From: Luteibacter flocculans
Lineage (GTDB): Bacteria; Pseudomonadota; Gammaproteobacteria; Xanthomonadales; Rhodanobacteraceae
DNA: 64,000 bases
Assembly (NCBI RefSeq): GCF_023612255.1
Contig: NZ_CP063231.1
Location: 1,718,001-1,782,000, forward strand
Direction: 5' to 3'
The notes below the pieces were generated by a model. The model searched no databases, was not told the DNA's origin, and saw only the letters and a list, made by a program, of their open reading frames with translations. Position numbers and translations under genes: made by a program. Shown piece by piece: positions 63,869 through 64,000 of this stretch. How positions within the stretch are numbered: position 1 is the first letter of the stretch; each line of letters starts with the position of its first letter.

Positions 63869-64000
63869 CAATCACCTTCCTCGCTGCTGCGAAGGTCAGG
63901 CATCTGGCCTCCCAGCGAACGCAGGGGGAACGCTTCGTGACCGTTCTCGCGCAGGTGGCGGATCAGTGCCTCACCGTCGCCATGGGTGACATAGATGCGT
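63868..64000 (-). CDS. Ligase-associated exonuclease, C-terminal end (gene continues past window)
   Basis: The last 43 residues read R-I-Y-V-T-H-G-D-G-E-A-L-I-R-H-L-R and end R-S-S-E-E-G-D before TGA 63868-63870. A terminal V-T-H-G segment followed by a helix matches the metallo-beta-lactamase/beta-CASP-fold exonuclease that precedes the ligase in this cassette. The catalytic part lies beyond the window, so the call rests on this tail and on position. Its stop overlaps the ligase start (TGATG). Confidence 0.75.
   Translation of the reverse strand, partial: RIYVTHGDGEALIRHLRENGHEAFPLRSLGGQMPDLRSSEEGD

Overview
The window is high-GC, gene-dense chromosomal DNA of a gammaproteobacterium. Gene content points to Xanthomonadales (Lysobacterales), most likely Rhodanobacteraceae (Luteibacter/Dyella type): a lexA2-imuA-imuB-dnaE2 mutasome operon, a carbohydrate-type TonB receptor with an N-terminal Gln-rich-to-TonB-box layout, an rpoE-rseA-degP-lepA-lepB-DUF4845-rnc-era-recO run, a DUF1318 lipoprotein, and REP-like intergenic palindromes. 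The genus is inference.

Layout. 1-13.6 kb is accessory or metabolic: the 3' end of a patatin-like lipase, a lone receiver protein, a DUF4105 membrane protein, a large TonB-dependent receptor, several very small proteins, an acyltransferase, a CsbD protein, a histone H1-like protein, and a formaldehyde-oxidising adhC followed by a SnoaL-like and a metallo-beta-lactamase-fold gene. 14-20 kb holds the SOS mutasome on the minus strand under a LexA2-type operator that touches the lexA start codon. 20-22.6 kb has an MFS transporter, a HAD phosphatase and a DeoR regulator. 22.7-23.5 kb holds the most unusual gene: a 254-residue protein that aligns end to end with eukaryotic actin but lacks subdomains 2 and 4. 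23.6-28 kb has ppsA/ppsR, a DUF1249 gene and a three-tRNA operon (Ala, Glu, Asp). 28-39 kb has a Kef-type antiporter, a periplasmic FKBP isomerase behind a sigma-E promoter, ugd, slyX, DUF2058, a fatty acid oxidation multienzyme and a GGDEF/EAL protein. 39-47.6 kb is the envelope-stress and translation/secretion/RNA-processing run. 47.6-59 kb has a REC-Hpt protein, a YdbH/YdbL-like pair, rlmD, CYTH, nagZ, hpt, a methylthioinosine phosphorylase, cspA, a remnant minor-pilin set, an asparaginase-type Ntn hydrolase and cutC. 59-64 kb is the ligase-associated DNA repair cassette (PdeM phosphoesterase, Lhr-like helicase, ATP-dependent ligase, exonuclease end).

Cooperation between genes. Two independent DNA-damage modules are present (mutasome; ligase/helicase/nuclease cassette). 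Sigma-E promoters with the same GAACTT-16-TCTC core lie before rpoE itself and before the FKBP gene, so envelope folding is tied to the rpoE-rseA-degP locus. PpsR, divergent from ppsA, is the kinase/phosphorylase of PEP synthase. Palindromic REP-like elements with a shared central spacer occupy at least four intergenic gaps. No IS element, CRISPR array, rRNA or prophage was seen.
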